From positions 651,796 to 715,795 of the forward strand of contig JAMPIL010000001.1 of assembly GCA_023662725.1 (NCBI GenBank): a stretch of DNA of 64,000 bases, given 5' to 3'. Source of the DNA: Ruminococcus flavefaciens. Lineage in GTDB: Bacteria; Bacillota; Clostridia; Oscillospirales; Ruminococcaceae. The first letter of the stretch is position 1; each line of letters starts with the position of its first letter. Shown piece after piece: positions 48,787-58,200 of the stretch. The position numbers were made by a program, and so were the translations under genes. Under the pieces are notes generated by a model. That model had not been told where the DNA came from, ran no database searches, and saw only the letters and a list, made by a program, of their open reading frames with translations.

Positions 48787-49389
48787 ATGTATATCACTTG
48801 TCTTGACCTTGAAGGCGTACTCGTACCCGAAATCTGGATCGCTTTTGCTGAAGCAAGCGGAATTCCTGAACTGAAAAGAACTACTCGTGACGAGCCGGAT
48901 TACGATAAACTGATGAACTGGCGTCTGGGAATTCTTAAGCAACATGGTCTCGGACTCAAGGAAATTCAAGAAACAATCGCTAAAATTGATCCTATGCCCG
49001 GTGCAAAAGAGTTTCTGGATGAGCTGCGTTCAATTTGTCAGGTTATAATCATCAGCGATACTTTTACTCAGTTCGCTGCTCCTCTTATGAAGAAACTCGG
49101 ATGGCCAACTATTTTCTGCAATTCCCTTGAAGTCGCAGAAAATGGTGAAATAACAGGATTTAAAATGCGTTGCGAGCAGTCTAAACTTACAACGGTAAAG
49201 GCCCTTCAGTCGATCGGTTATGAAACTATTGCAAGCGGAGACAGCTTCAATGATCTCGGAATGATCAAAGCAAGCAAAGCAGGTTTTCTCTTTAAAAGTA
49301 CAGATTCTATCAAGGCCGATAATCCTGAACTTCCTGCCTTTGAAACATATGACGAACTTCTTGCTGCTATAAAAAATGCAATGAAATAA
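48787..49389 (+). CDS. thrH: ThrH: phosphoserine phosphatase / homoserine phosphotransferase
   Basis: This 200-residue HAD enzyme is of the ThrH type. ThrH of Pseudomonas hydrolyses phosphoserine to serine and can move the phosphate to homoserine. The start LDLEGVLVPEIWIAFAEASG is nearly diagnostic and carries HAD motif I (Asp-Leu-Glu variant). TTRDEPDYDKLM, VIIISDTF (motif II) and ASGDSFNDLGMIKAS (motif IV) follow. Length is normal. It is a single-gene unit: promoter 48666-48694, leader stem-loop, SD (TGGAGG) and a bidirectional terminator. The leader suggests post-transcriptional control, perhaps linked to serine/threonine supply. Confidence 0.92.
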   Translation: MYITCLDLEGVLVPEIWIAFAEASGIPELKRTTRDEPDYDKLMNWRLGILKQHGLGLKEIQETIAKIDPMPGAKEFLDELRSICQVIIISDTFTQFAAPLMKKLGWPTIFCNSLEVAENGEITGFKMRCEQSKLTTVKALQSIGYETIASGDSFNDLGMIKASKAGFLFKSTDSIKADNPELPAFETYDELLAAIKNAMK

Positions 49390-49403
49390 TTGATTAGCAT
49401 AAT

Positions 49404-49440
49404 AAAAAGACTGTTACACAAAAGTGCAACAGTCTTTTTT
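49404..49440. terminator. Bidirectional terminator between thrH and nadE
   Basis: AAAAAGACTGTT and AACAGTCTTTTTT form a stem with a small internal loop and T-runs on both strands. Confidence 0.85.
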
Positions 49441-49456
49441 ATAAAAATAAATACAA

Positions 49457-50227
49457 TTAGTCCAATTTTTGCTCATATTTTGGTATAAGCATTAACTTAT
49501 GAAGATTTGCAGCATGGAGCCGATCAATTTTTTCCTTTATAGCCGGATATTCACTAAGGTCATCAATTCCTCTGATATAATTATCAAGAAGTGCATAGGT
49601 AAATCCAAGGTTTTCCTCATCAGTTTTTCCGCAAAGACCGTCAGTTGGAACCTTGTGGACAATATCATATGGAAGTCCAAGTACATCGCCAATTGCAAGA
49701 ACCTCAGTTACCGTCAAATCTGAAAGCGGTGAGAAATCACCCGCTGCATCTCCATATTTGGTTGAATATCCAACCCAATCTTCGGAATAATTACAGGTAT
49801 TAACGACCCTGCCGCCGATACTTGCTGCCACAGCATACAAAGTTGTCATGCGAATTCTGGCGGGAGTATTGACAATAGCCTGATTTGAAGGTTCAATATG
49901 TATTTTCAGCTCGCTCATAAAAGTTTTTACTGTTTCACCAACATTAATTGTATAAGATTTAATACCAAGGAATTCGACTAAACGACGGCTATATTCAATA
50001 TCCGACTGCTCGCCCTGAGGCATAAGAATTCCGAGAACTCTGTCTTTTCCGAGAGCTTTAACACAAATTGCTGCTGCAACAGAACTGTCTTTACCCCCAG
50101 AAATTCCAATTACAGCCTTTGTATCGGGCGCAGCATTTTTTTCAAAGTATGCTCTCACCCATTCTACAACTTCGTTTGCTACGCGTTCTGAATTAAACTC
50201 ATATTTTTTAGCAATATTATTTTTCAT
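49457..50227 (-). CDS. nadE: NAD+ synthetase (ammonia-dependent)
   Basis: This 256-residue NadE amidates nicotinate adenine dinucleotide to NAD+. The ATP-pyrophosphatase P-loop is GISGGKDSSVAAAI (about 43-56), followed by GILMPQGEQSD, TTLYAVAASIGG, NYSEDWVGYSTKYGDAAGDFSPL (in part) and KVPTDGLCGKTDEENLGF. There is no N-terminal glutaminase domain, so ammonia is the likely donor. It follows a nicotinamidase-like gene by 24 bp. Together they would feed nicotinamide into NAD, with NadD-YqeK at 18649 supplying the adenylylation step. Confidence 0.95.
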   Translation of the reverse strand: MKNNIAKKYEFNSERVANEVVEWVRAYFEKNAAPDTKAVIGISGGKDSSVAAAICVKALGKDRVLGILMPQGEQSDIEYSRRLVEFLGIKSYTINVGETVKTFMSELKIHIEPSNQAIVNTPARIRMTTLYAVAASIGGRVVNTCNYSEDWVGYSTKYGDAAGDFSPLSDLTVTEVLAIGDVLGLPYDIVHKVPTDGLCGKTDEENLGFTYALLDNYIRGIDDLSEYPAIKEKIDRLHAANLHKLMLIPKYEQKLD

Positions 50228-50251
50228 AGATTTGCCCTCCGAAGCGATTCT

Positions 50252-50782
50252 TTATTTTTCAATAATAATTTGACATACTTTCATAGCATTTAATGCATTT
50301 TCATGGCTCTCAGGAGTAACTCCAGCGCAACAACTTGCTATTACTTTTATCGGAACTTCCGGGAAAGCCGCCTTTAATATTATTGCATTCGAAATAACAC
50401 AAATATCGGTGCATACTCCGATGATTTGTATTTCATCTACTGCTCCCATTTTTCCAATTACATCCGGCAAATCAATTGCTCCAAATGTCTCCTTATTTAT
50501 AATTAAATCGTTTTCTGAAAATGCAGATTTAATCTGATCGACTAAATTCCAACCATTAGTTCCTTTAATACAATGAGGAATCGGAAGATTTTTTCCTTCC
50601 TGAGTTGAAAGATAATTTTCAAAATGTGTATCAAGTGTTGCAATAATTCTTCCATTTTTTTCAGCTTCATGAAAATCGTTTATCTTCTTCACAACTTTAC
50701 TAACTACAGAAGCAGTGTCTGCATTACCTAAAACACCGGTTATGAAATCATTCTGCATATCAATAACAACAAGAATCTTCAT
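50252..50782 (-). CDS. Cysteine hydrolase, probable nicotinamidase
   Basis: This 176-residue isochorismatase-superfamily hydrolase has Asp10 in VVIDMQNDFITG, metal-binding residues in ATLDTHFENYL, Lys in INKETFGA and Cys in IIGVCTDICVISNAII, which together form the Asp-Lys-Cys site. The metal-ligand pattern DxH fits nicotinamidase (PncA). Its operon partner nadE supports conversion of nicotinamide to nicotinate, though other amidase substrates are possible. The promoter is perfect (50815-50843) and the SD is GGGGAA. Confidence 0.85.
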   Translation of the reverse strand: MKILVVIDMQNDFITGVLGNADTASVVSKVVKKINDFHEAEKNGRIIATLDTHFENYLSTQEGKNLPIPHCIKGTNGWNLVDQIKSAFSENDLIINKETFGAIDLPDVIGKMGAVDEIQIIGVCTDICVISNAIILKAAFPEVPIKVIASCCAGVTPESHENALNAMKVCQIIIEK

Positions 50783-50814
50783 AAAACTTCCCCTTTTAAA
50801 CAGATTATAATACT

Positions 50815-50843
50815 ATTATAGCAATATATTAATCCATTGTCAA
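50815..50843 (-). promoter_or_regulatory. Promoter of the nicotinamidase-nadE operon
   Basis: On the minus strand TTGACA (50838-50843) and TATAAT (50815-50820) have a 17-bp spacer. Confidence 0.85.
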
Positions 50844-50853
50844 CAATTTAATG

Positions 50854-50883
50854 CAAAAAAACAGCACACCGAAGTGTGCTGTT
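50854..50883 (-). terminator. Terminator of the sugar ABC operon
   Basis: A 10-bp perfect stem (AACAGCACAC 50860-50869 with 50874-50883) and a CGAA loop run on the minus strand into seven T residues. Confidence 0.9.
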
Positions 50884-50893
50884 AATTTTAAAA

Positions 50894-51790
50894 TTATTCC
50901 TTTACACCACCAAGTGCAACGCCGGCAATGATAAATCTTGAGAGACAAACATAAGCAATAACGATCGGAACAATACTGAGTGCGATACATGTATATACAA
51001 TACCGTAATCAGTAAACTTATCCGAAGCCTGAACTGCCTGAATCATCATAGGAAGTGTCTGCTTAGTCTTATCACCATTAAGAAGGATCATAGAAGGTGT
51101 ATAGAAGTTGTTCCAGCTTGCAACGAAAGCAAAAATTGCCTGAACAGCAATAGCTGGCTTCATCATAGGAATTGCAATTGTAAGGAAGGTTCTGAACTCA
51201 CCTGAACCGTCAATACGAGCAGCCTCAACTATATCAAGCGGGAACGATGACTTCATGTATGATCTCATAAAGAATACTACCGCAGGAGCAGCAACCGCTG
51301 GCAAAATGAGTGGCAAGTATGTATTATGAAGATGCATTTTGATCATGAAGTTTACGAAACCTGCAGATGTTACCTGTACAGGAATCATCATAATTAAAAG
51401 GATAAATGTATATGAAGCTTCTTTGAGCTTGAAATCATATACATGAATACCATATGATGTTAAAGCTGAGAAGAAAACCGTCAGGAATGTTGCAGAAACT
51501 GTAATAATAGCACTGTTTCTGTAACCAATGAGCGGTCTGAAAGCACTCTTAGCATATTCAAGAGTTCTCATGTTTTTAAAGTTTGTAGCAAGATAATCAC
51601 CAGGGATAAGTGAGAAACCGCCGGAAATATCGTTATTGCTACGTGTTGCATTAACTAAAAGAATATAAATAGGAAGTAAACAGATAATTGTTAAGATAAC
51701 AAACCAAATAAACAGAATTGTTGACTTAAGTCTAATCTTAAACATATAATTATCTTTTTTGTTTCCGTAAACGGATTTCATATCACTCAT
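50894..51790 (-). CDS. Carbohydrate ABC transporter permease (MalG/LacG type)
   Basis: This 298-residue inner-membrane permease has six transmembrane segments. The EAA loop reads EAARIDGSGEFRTFLTIAIPMMKPAI (in part, about 205-230), which docks the ATPase. The N-terminal cytoplasmic tail is about 25 residues. It overlaps the stop of the MalF-type gene by four bases. With the binding protein and MalF-type permease it forms a CUT1 sugar importer. No ATPase gene is nearby, so a shared MsmX-like ATPase elsewhere probably energises it. Confidence 0.93.
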   Translation of the reverse strand: MSDMKSVYGNKKDNYMFKIRLKSTILFIWFVILTIICLLPIYILLVNATRSNNDISGGFSLIPGDYLATNFKNMRTLEYAKSAFRPLIGYRNSAIITVSATFLTVFFSALTSYGIHVYDFKLKEASYTFILLIMMIPVQVTSAGFVNFMIKMHLHNTYLPLILPAVAAPAVVFFMRSYMKSSFPLDIVEAARIDGSGEFRTFLTIAIPMMKPAIAVQAIFAFVASWNNFYTPSMILLNGDKTKQTLPMMIQAVQASDKFTDYGIVYTCIALSIVPIVIAYVCLSRFIIAGVALGGVKE

Positions 51791-52932
51791 ATGCTAAGAC
51801 CTCCAAACTGTTTATTCTGAAGCTTTGCCTGTTTTGCAAGCTTTTTACGCTGCTTCTTCTTTGCAATAGCGTCAACGTCTCTATTCATATAGAACGTGAT
51901 TGATCCAAGAATAAGAGTTACGATAAAGAGAAGAACTGACGCAGCACCTGAATAACCGAAGCTGTATGAAACAGAACCAGGAGTATGGAATCTCTCATAA
52001 ATGTAAACAGCAACAGTTCTTACTTCAGCATTGATATCATTAACACCCTTATGGAAGAGATAAGGAATATCGAACATCTGGAGACCACCGATCATAGATG
52101 TTACAAGAGTATAAACCATGATAGGGCTAAGAAGCGGAAGTGTAATCTTTCTGAATACCTGTCCACTGCTTGCACCGTCGATGCTTGCAGCTTCAAAGAG
52201 CGACGGATTAATACCCATAATACCAGACATGAGCATAATCATTGTATTACCAAACCACATCCATGTCTGAATGAACATAACGACAATTCTTGGTTCCCAT
52301 TTACCTGAAACGAACTTAACAAAATCCGTTGAATTTGTTGATGTAATATCATCAACAATACCAACACTATGTAAAATCTGGTTTAACGCACCATATTTAG
52401 ATTCAGAACAAAGCGACAGGAACAATACCGCAACAGAAGCTGCAGTAATTATGTTTGGCATATACATAACGACCTTAAAGAATCCTTTTCCAGGAATTTT
52501 AAGCTTTGCGTCCGTAAACCAAACAGCCAATGAAAGTGAAAGAATAATCTGAGGAATAAAGTTTCCAAGCCAAAGAATAATGGTATTTCCGAAAGACTTA
52601 ACAAAAGTATCATGCTGAGCTTTCTGAGCAACCTTAGCCTGTTCAGCTTTTCTAACTTCCTTCTTCTCTTCAGCAGACATATTCTCTAATTTAGGCGAAG
52701 TGCCCTTAACAACATCCATATCTACATCTGTATCAAAAAGGATAGCTTTATAGTTGTCGAATCCAACAAATTCTTCAACAGTTGTATCGTTTCCCTTAAA
52801 GGAAAGAACGAAAGTATTAACTAAAGGCCATAATTGAAAAAAGAAATAAACAAGAAAAAACGGCAGAATAAAAATATAGCCATATTTAGCATAGCTGATA
52901 GATTTAATTCTTTTCTGGGCAGCTGATGCCAT
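51787..52932 (-). CDS. Carbohydrate ABC transporter permease (MalF/UgpA type)
   Basis: This 381-residue permease has six membrane segments and the EAA motif EAASIDGASSGQVFRKITLPLLSP (in part, about 245-270). Between TM1 and TM2 it has a longer-than-usual extracellular, Lys/Glu-rich insert (about 65-115, around SAEEKKEVRKAEQAKV). The ATG at 52932 has GAGGGTG six bases upstream; a GTG three codons earlier is in frame. It lies 118 bp after the binding-protein gene, with a hairpin in the gap, and is coupled to the MalG-type gene. Confidence 0.92.
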   Translation of the reverse strand: MASAAQKRIKSISYAKYGYIFILPFFLVYFFFQLWPLVNTFVLSFKGNDTTVEEFVGFDNYKAILFDTDVDMDVVKGTSPKLENMSAEEKKEVRKAEQAKVAQKAQHDTFVKSFGNTIILWLGNFIPQIILSLSLAVWFTDAKLKIPGKGFFKVVMYMPNIITAASVAVLFLSLCSESKYGALNQILHSVGIVDDITSTNSTDFVKFVSGKWEPRIVVMFIQTWMWFGNTMIMLMSGIMGINPSLFEAASIDGASSGQVFRKITLPLLSPIMVYTLVTSMIGGLQMFDIPYLFHKGVNDINAEVRTVAVYIYERFHTPGSVSYSFGYSGAASVLLFIVTLILGSITFYMNRDVDAIAKKKQRKKLAKQAKLQNKQFGGLSI

Positions 52933-52974
52933 AGCACACACCCTCTCGTAAAATTTGTTTTGAGATTATAAATA

Positions 52975-53006
52975 GCTGCCTATAGAACTTGCGTTCAATA
53001 GGCAAC
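52975..53006 (-). promoter_or_regulatory. Intercistronic stem-loop between binding protein and permeases
   Basis: TGCCTAT-GAAC (52977-52988) pairs with GTTC-ATAGGCA (52993-53004) around a 4-base loop with one mismatch. There is no strong T-run. Such hairpins commonly keep the binding-protein mRNA more abundant than the downstream permease mRNA. Confidence 0.6.
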
Positions 53007-53050
53007 TATCATAAATTCAATTAATTAGTGAAATTAAAATGCAATCAAAA

Positions 53051-54526
53051 TTATGCAAGCTCAGGAATAGCTTCGCCAACCTTAGCGTAAACTCTGTTAA
53101 CTGTATCATCCCATGACTTACCAGCACAGTATTCTTCTGTTACAGCGTTAAGGAATTCTTCCTTGATCTTAGCATCGTAAGGTGTGATAAGTCCCTTAAG
53201 GTTGATGCTCTTAGCGTTCTCGTTGAGAACTTCGAAGTAGTTCTGACCACCGAGGTTATCAGTTACCCACTGGTTAGGAACTTCCTTAGCATCAATGATT
53301 GCGTTCATAGCTGTCTGGTTGTTTACATACTCAGGCTTGCTAAGAGCGAATTCCTTCATAGCATCAGAATCAACTGTTGCGTTGAAGATGAATGACTGAG
53401 CTTCCTCAGCGTTATCTGTTGCAGGATTTACAACGATCCATGTGCCGCCCCAGAAGTACTTGTCAGGACCTTCGCAAACTGCCCACTTACCGTAGGAATC
53501 AGAAGAAGCCTGGCCAAAGAATGCCTGCTCACCGAAGCCCCATGTAGATACGAAGTAACCCATGCAAGCGCCGTCCTTACCAGCAGGAATCCAAGCGTCT
53601 GTCCACTGACCGTTGTGTGTTACACCACCGTTGTCCCAAAGTGTCTTTGCATAATCAGCAAATTCCTGGCAAGAAGGATCGATTTCGAGAAGTCCGTCAA
53701 CAACCCAAGGCTGTGTTCTGTTAGCAGCAAATACCTGCCACATACCGCCGAGAGAGTCAGCGAAAGCAACCTTACCGTCAGAAGCTGTAGCAACCTCTGT
53801 AGCAGCAGCTACGAAGTTATCCCAACCCTGGATCTTAGCCTGCATTTCCTCAGGTGTCTTAACGCCGAGGTACTGCTCTGCGAGGTCTGTTCTGTAAGCG
53901 AATCCGCCTGCTGCAGCCTGCCATGAAGCACCTACCATCTTACCAGCGTTAGCGCCAGCTGTAGCTCTACCAATTTCAGCTGTGTAAGCGTAAGCATCCT
54001 GGAAGTTAGCATCGGAGAAACCGAGAGCATCGAGAGGAGCTGTCTTAGTATCATCGTTGATATACTTGAGAGCCCAATCAGCTTCACAGAAGTATACGTC
54101 GAGGTCATCGCCAGCACTGAAGATAGCGTCATACTTTTCAGAAGCAGCACCGCCGCCACAGTCAAAGTTTGTGAAGTTTACCTTAGCAGCATCGTAGCCT
54201 GTGTTCTTTTCCCACTGCTCAAGAAGAGCCGGAACGTCATCTGGGTTCCAAGCAGCAACTGAGAATGTATCGCCGCCTGTCTTAAGTGTTACAGCGCCGA
54301 GCTCTGTAGAGTTGCCTTCTGTAGGAGTAGAAGGTGCATCTGTAGGCTCCTCGCCATCTGTAGGCTCTTCGCCATCTGTAGGAGCATCTGTAGCAGCATC
54401 TGTAGGAGCTGCTGTTGTTGCTGCTGGAGCGTCAGAAGATGAATCCTTGCTGCCGCATCCAACAAATGCTGTAGAAGCCATTGCAAGTGTAGCTACTAAA
54501 GCTAATGTTTTCTTAAGATTGTTCAT
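53051..54526 (-). CDS. Extracellular sugar-binding lipoprotein of a CUT1 ABC importer
   Basis: This 491-residue substrate-binding lipoprotein has a lipobox FVGC (Cys24) and a Thr/Pro/Asp-rich spacer (about 25-75) with the repeat ATDAPTDGEEPTDGEEPTD (19 residues). The SBP_bac_1-type two-lobe domain follows (about 80-490; TFSVAAWNPDDVPALLEQW, DVYFCEADW, GGTWIVVNPATDN). It captures an oligosaccharide or sugar; which one cannot be told. The start at 54526 has AGGAGGA seven bases upstream; an upstream in-frame frame opening at 54625 lacks a signal-type start. It is the first gene of the operon, and codon use is strongly biased, consistent with high expression. Confidence 0.93.
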   Translation of the reverse strand: MNNLKKTLALVATLAMASTAFVGCGSKDSSSDAPAATTAAPTDAATDAPTDGEEPTDGEEPTDAPSTPTEGNSTELGAVTLKTGGDTFSVAAWNPDDVPALLEQWEKNTGYDAAKVNFTNFDCGGGAASEKYDAIFSAGDDLDVYFCEADWALKYINDDTKTAPLDALGFSDANFQDAYAYTAEIGRATAGANAGKMVGASWQAAAGGFAYRTDLAEQYLGVKTPEEMQAKIQGWDNFVAAATEVATASDGKVAFADSLGGMWQVFAANRTQPWVVDGLLEIDPSCQEFADYAKTLWDNGGVTHNGQWTDAWIPAGKDGACMGYFVSTWGFGEQAFFGQASSDSYGKWAVCEGPDKYFWGGTWIVVNPATDNAEEAQSFIFNATVDSDAMKEFALSKPEYVNNQTAMNAIIDAKEVPNQWVTDNLGGQNYFEVLNENAKSINLKGLITPYDAKIKEEFLNAVTEEYCAGKSWDDTVNRVYAKVGEAIPELA

Positions 54527-55211
54527 TAGAATTTCCTCCTTAAATATGTATATTATACTCAAATCAAAGTATAATATGTTTGGATAAATTTTCCACGGTC
54601 CGCTTCCGAATTTTTTCCGGCTCAACGAATGTACTCGCCGCTGCCATATTTATCCTGTCGCATTCCGGGACGCTGCGTTTATATAACAGCTATTACGAAA
54701 GACGATTAGGTCAGCGTAATTATGAAGCAACTGCTTGTACGGGAGTTTCCCGTTTTGCGGAAACAAAGCATTCCTCAAAGTGAAAACGATCATAAGTTTT
54801 CTTCCTGAATCCGACTTTTCAGTCAGCCATGCTCCGGTCAGCTTGTATGCAGCACATCTGCTTTAATGCGGTTATAAATCAAAACACACGCACAGCAAAA
54901 TAGGCACAATTGCTCTTTGTAATATAAAATATACCGTATTTTTTGTTTAAAGTCAATGGTTTGTAGCGTTATTTAATATTTTTTGTGCATTGTATACACT
55001 TTCAACATTGTTTTTTTAGCACAAATCACATATTTAGAAACAATAAAACTAAAAGGTTACAAAACGGTAAAAGACTTTTTCACTCTTATTTCACAAATTC
55101 ATAACACTACTTTTATAGGTATTGCATAATGAATACAATTAATCAAATTTTTTCCATGTGTTTTTAGTATATTTGTCTAACTTTAAGCAAGTCTTTCTGA
55201 TAATTTAAAAA
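54527..55211. other. Long AT-rich control region upstream of the sugar ABC operon
   Basis: This is 685 bp without a convincing gene. On the minus strand TATAAT (54552-54557) is near the binding-protein gene, but its -35 partner is unclear. ACGGGA-GTT-TCCCGT (54739-54753) forms a short perfect hairpin. A GTATAC-centred palindrome lies near 54990. The part from about 54900 to 55211 is almost pure A/T and has no strong terminator for the protease gene that ends at 55212. Confidence 0.5.
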
Positions 55212-58200
55212 TCATTGCTTTACAGAAATCTTTTCCGTATAAAATCTCAATACAAGCGTGGCATCAACACCATCAACAACGCCATCTCCGTTATAATCAG
55301 CGTAATTGATAAATGATTCAGGAATGCAGCCGTCAAGTCCGGATATAAGAAGCGTATAATGCCTTAAAATTAATGTTGCATCGATACCGTCAACAACTTC
55401 ATCCCCATTCACATCGCCTATTTCATAAGCCTTTGTAAATAATGCCTTTGAAGCAAATGTATCAGCTGTTGCAGAATATCTTACAGCGAATTCACTTCCG
55501 TATCCGACCTTATTTGAACTGTCCCATAAAGAATTCAAGTAACGTTCAAGAGTTTCTATATCGGCGCATCCAATTCTTGAGAACATAATACCAGCAAATT
55601 GTTCCGTATCTGAATATCCCATGGATTCAGCTTTATCTGCAATTGCAATCAATTCACCGGGCAGGGCTATTTCATATTCATATCCGTTTAAAACCAGATT
55701 TCCGTCCTCTATCGTGTAATCAGTGAATTCAGCCGGAGCTTCGGGAGCTTCCCGTATGTGATATGTAACAGGCTCGCTTGCAAATTTTCCGTTTCCTGCT
55801 TTAGATTTTAAAGTTATCGTTTCGCCCGGAATTACTACAAAAACCTTATTCATTATCATTCCGGAATTTATCCATGTTCCGTCACGGAAACGTTTTTCAG
55901 CGGAAATGTAATCATTCTGTGAAGGTTCTTCCGTAGTTGCATATTCAAGCAGTTCGGCCGTTTCATTGGGAATAAATCCAAGCGTTTCATAATAGTAATC
56001 TATTTCCAGTTCAGGGATGCTTATTCTCTCCGGAACATGACATTCTATCTCTTCTCCGCCGACCACAGCAGTAAGAGTTTCACCTGCATAATTTCCGACG
56101 TATGATCCGTTTGATATTTCCGTTCCATCAGGAGCATAGAGTTTATCAGCTCCCGAAAAAATAACCTTTTCAGATTGAATATTAATTTCAATCGGACTCC
56201 TTACAATTGTAAGGTAAACGCTATTATTAAGAGCATTCGGCTTTTCAAGCTCGAATTTCATTACAGTTTCGCCGTAGCCGATTGATATTGCATCAGTAGC
56301 GCTATAGCTTTCAATGGGTTCTCCATTCATTGTAATATCAGCGTCCGTGAGCGGATAAAGTTTTAATGCCGATTCGGTACTTTCCAGTCTTATTTCGTAT
56401 TCGTTTCTGCTCTTTTTTTCCGCTTCCTTGAGTACCAGACTGCTATGCCTTATATTGGCATCGTAACACAGACTGAAAAACTGAGCTGAAGCCGGTTCAT
56501 AAGTTCTTTCGGTAAATGTTTTTTTATCGGAGGTTGCAGAGATCGTCATTTTTTCAGTTACGCCGATCGGCTCCGTATAAGAGGCGTATTCTCCCCCATT
56601 TATTGAAACAAAGATGTCCGAGCCGTCTTTTACAGATAATTCAACTCTCTCATCCAGCGGAACTTCTCCCGAAATATGTGAAAAATCAACAGTGTTCTTT
56701 TCACTTCCGAAAGCTTTGAGCGAAATGTTTCCCATAATTACACTTACATCGCAGGATTCAAATATATTACTGTAATACTGATATCTTTTTTCAGCGTCTT
56801 CCAGAAGATCTGTTTCATCAGATTCAATGCCGTCAAAAAGCTGTTCGTCAAGGGATTCAAGAAGAATATTTTTTTCCTCTTCCGAATAAGTATACGGAGC
56901 GTTCACCGTATCACTCCAATTTATACCGTCAGAACTGAAAAAACTTTGATTTATACCAGTATGTTCTTCAATTCCGGATTTAGTCGTATATCCGCCGAGA
57001 TCAATTATTTCACCGGTTTCATAATTTTCCGCATACAAACTCGTTTCAAGCGGAATTACATAAGGAGTATCTCCGCAGTACATTTTCACAACAACGCCAA
57101 AGCTTTCCCCAGCGTCAACCGGAATATCTTCAGAAAGCTCTATGGTCTGATATCCGGTCAGTTTACAGTTTCCTGACGTTACCGACGATGGAACACCCGA
57201 TGTCGGATCAGATAAATCAGTAAGATCTGTATAAATTACCACTTCATATTCGGTATCGGGATTATTGAAATATGTTGAAACAGCCTCGATCTGCTCGCCG
57301 TTTTCCGAACTGAAAATATTCGCCATATAAGATGGTGCAATAATATCAGACTCATCGTAAGCTGACATACTGTTGGTCGGAACAAAGGAATCGTGCTGAT
57401 GAATGTAGTTGTAATTGTTTTTATCACCAAAATCGTAAACCGCAAATTGGCATAAAGATCTGTCATAATATGAGATCCAGAAATATCCATCTTCGCCGTA
57501 ATTTGAACCCCAACTGTTTTTTACCAGCCATGCGCCGTTTCCCTCGGGAATATTTTTGAAATCAGACGCCGGAAAATTATCGTTCCAGCCAGCAATAGTT
57601 ACTGCATGATTTGCAAAACGTGGTTTACGAACGGTATAACTTGAACTTTTATTATAATCATAATTCAGAGTAGTATTGCTGTAGAACGAAACATCAACTC
57701 CATGACCTTCATAAACAAACTGTTTTATAAGTCCGTTAACCTCGTCAAAGTTGTTTCTTTCGTCATCGAAATCAAATAAATACGCATTTTCAAGGTGATA
57801 ATCGCTTTCGTATCTCATTTCTTCAGTCTTGATAGGATCGTCGAAAAATTGTACATTATCATACGGAAGTTTTTCCTCCTTTACAGGCCCTATCCACTGT
57901 GACCACAAATTAGCAACAACGCTTGTTGAACCGCCGTAATTCAGAATATCTCTTACCTTATCAAGACCTGTTTCAATCTGATCTGAACCATAATAAGAGT
58001 AAAATGCCGTATGCAGCTCTGAAAGATCAACAGACGGATCAGTTTTAAGCAGTCCGCTTTCTGCACTCGCCGCAGAAGAATGAGTCCAGCAGGTTCCATA
58101 AATGGACTGATCTTTTACAGAACTTATACCGGAAGTTCTTCTCAGATCATACGATTCCGGAAGACTTTCAGCGCTGAAGCAAAGCTCCGGTTCTTCTTTT

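Noticed and set aside
54580-54783. Plus-strand frame of 67 codons in the long control region
   Set aside because: No SD, no promoter in the right place and no recognisable protein; it overlaps the expected promoter of the sugar ABC operon.
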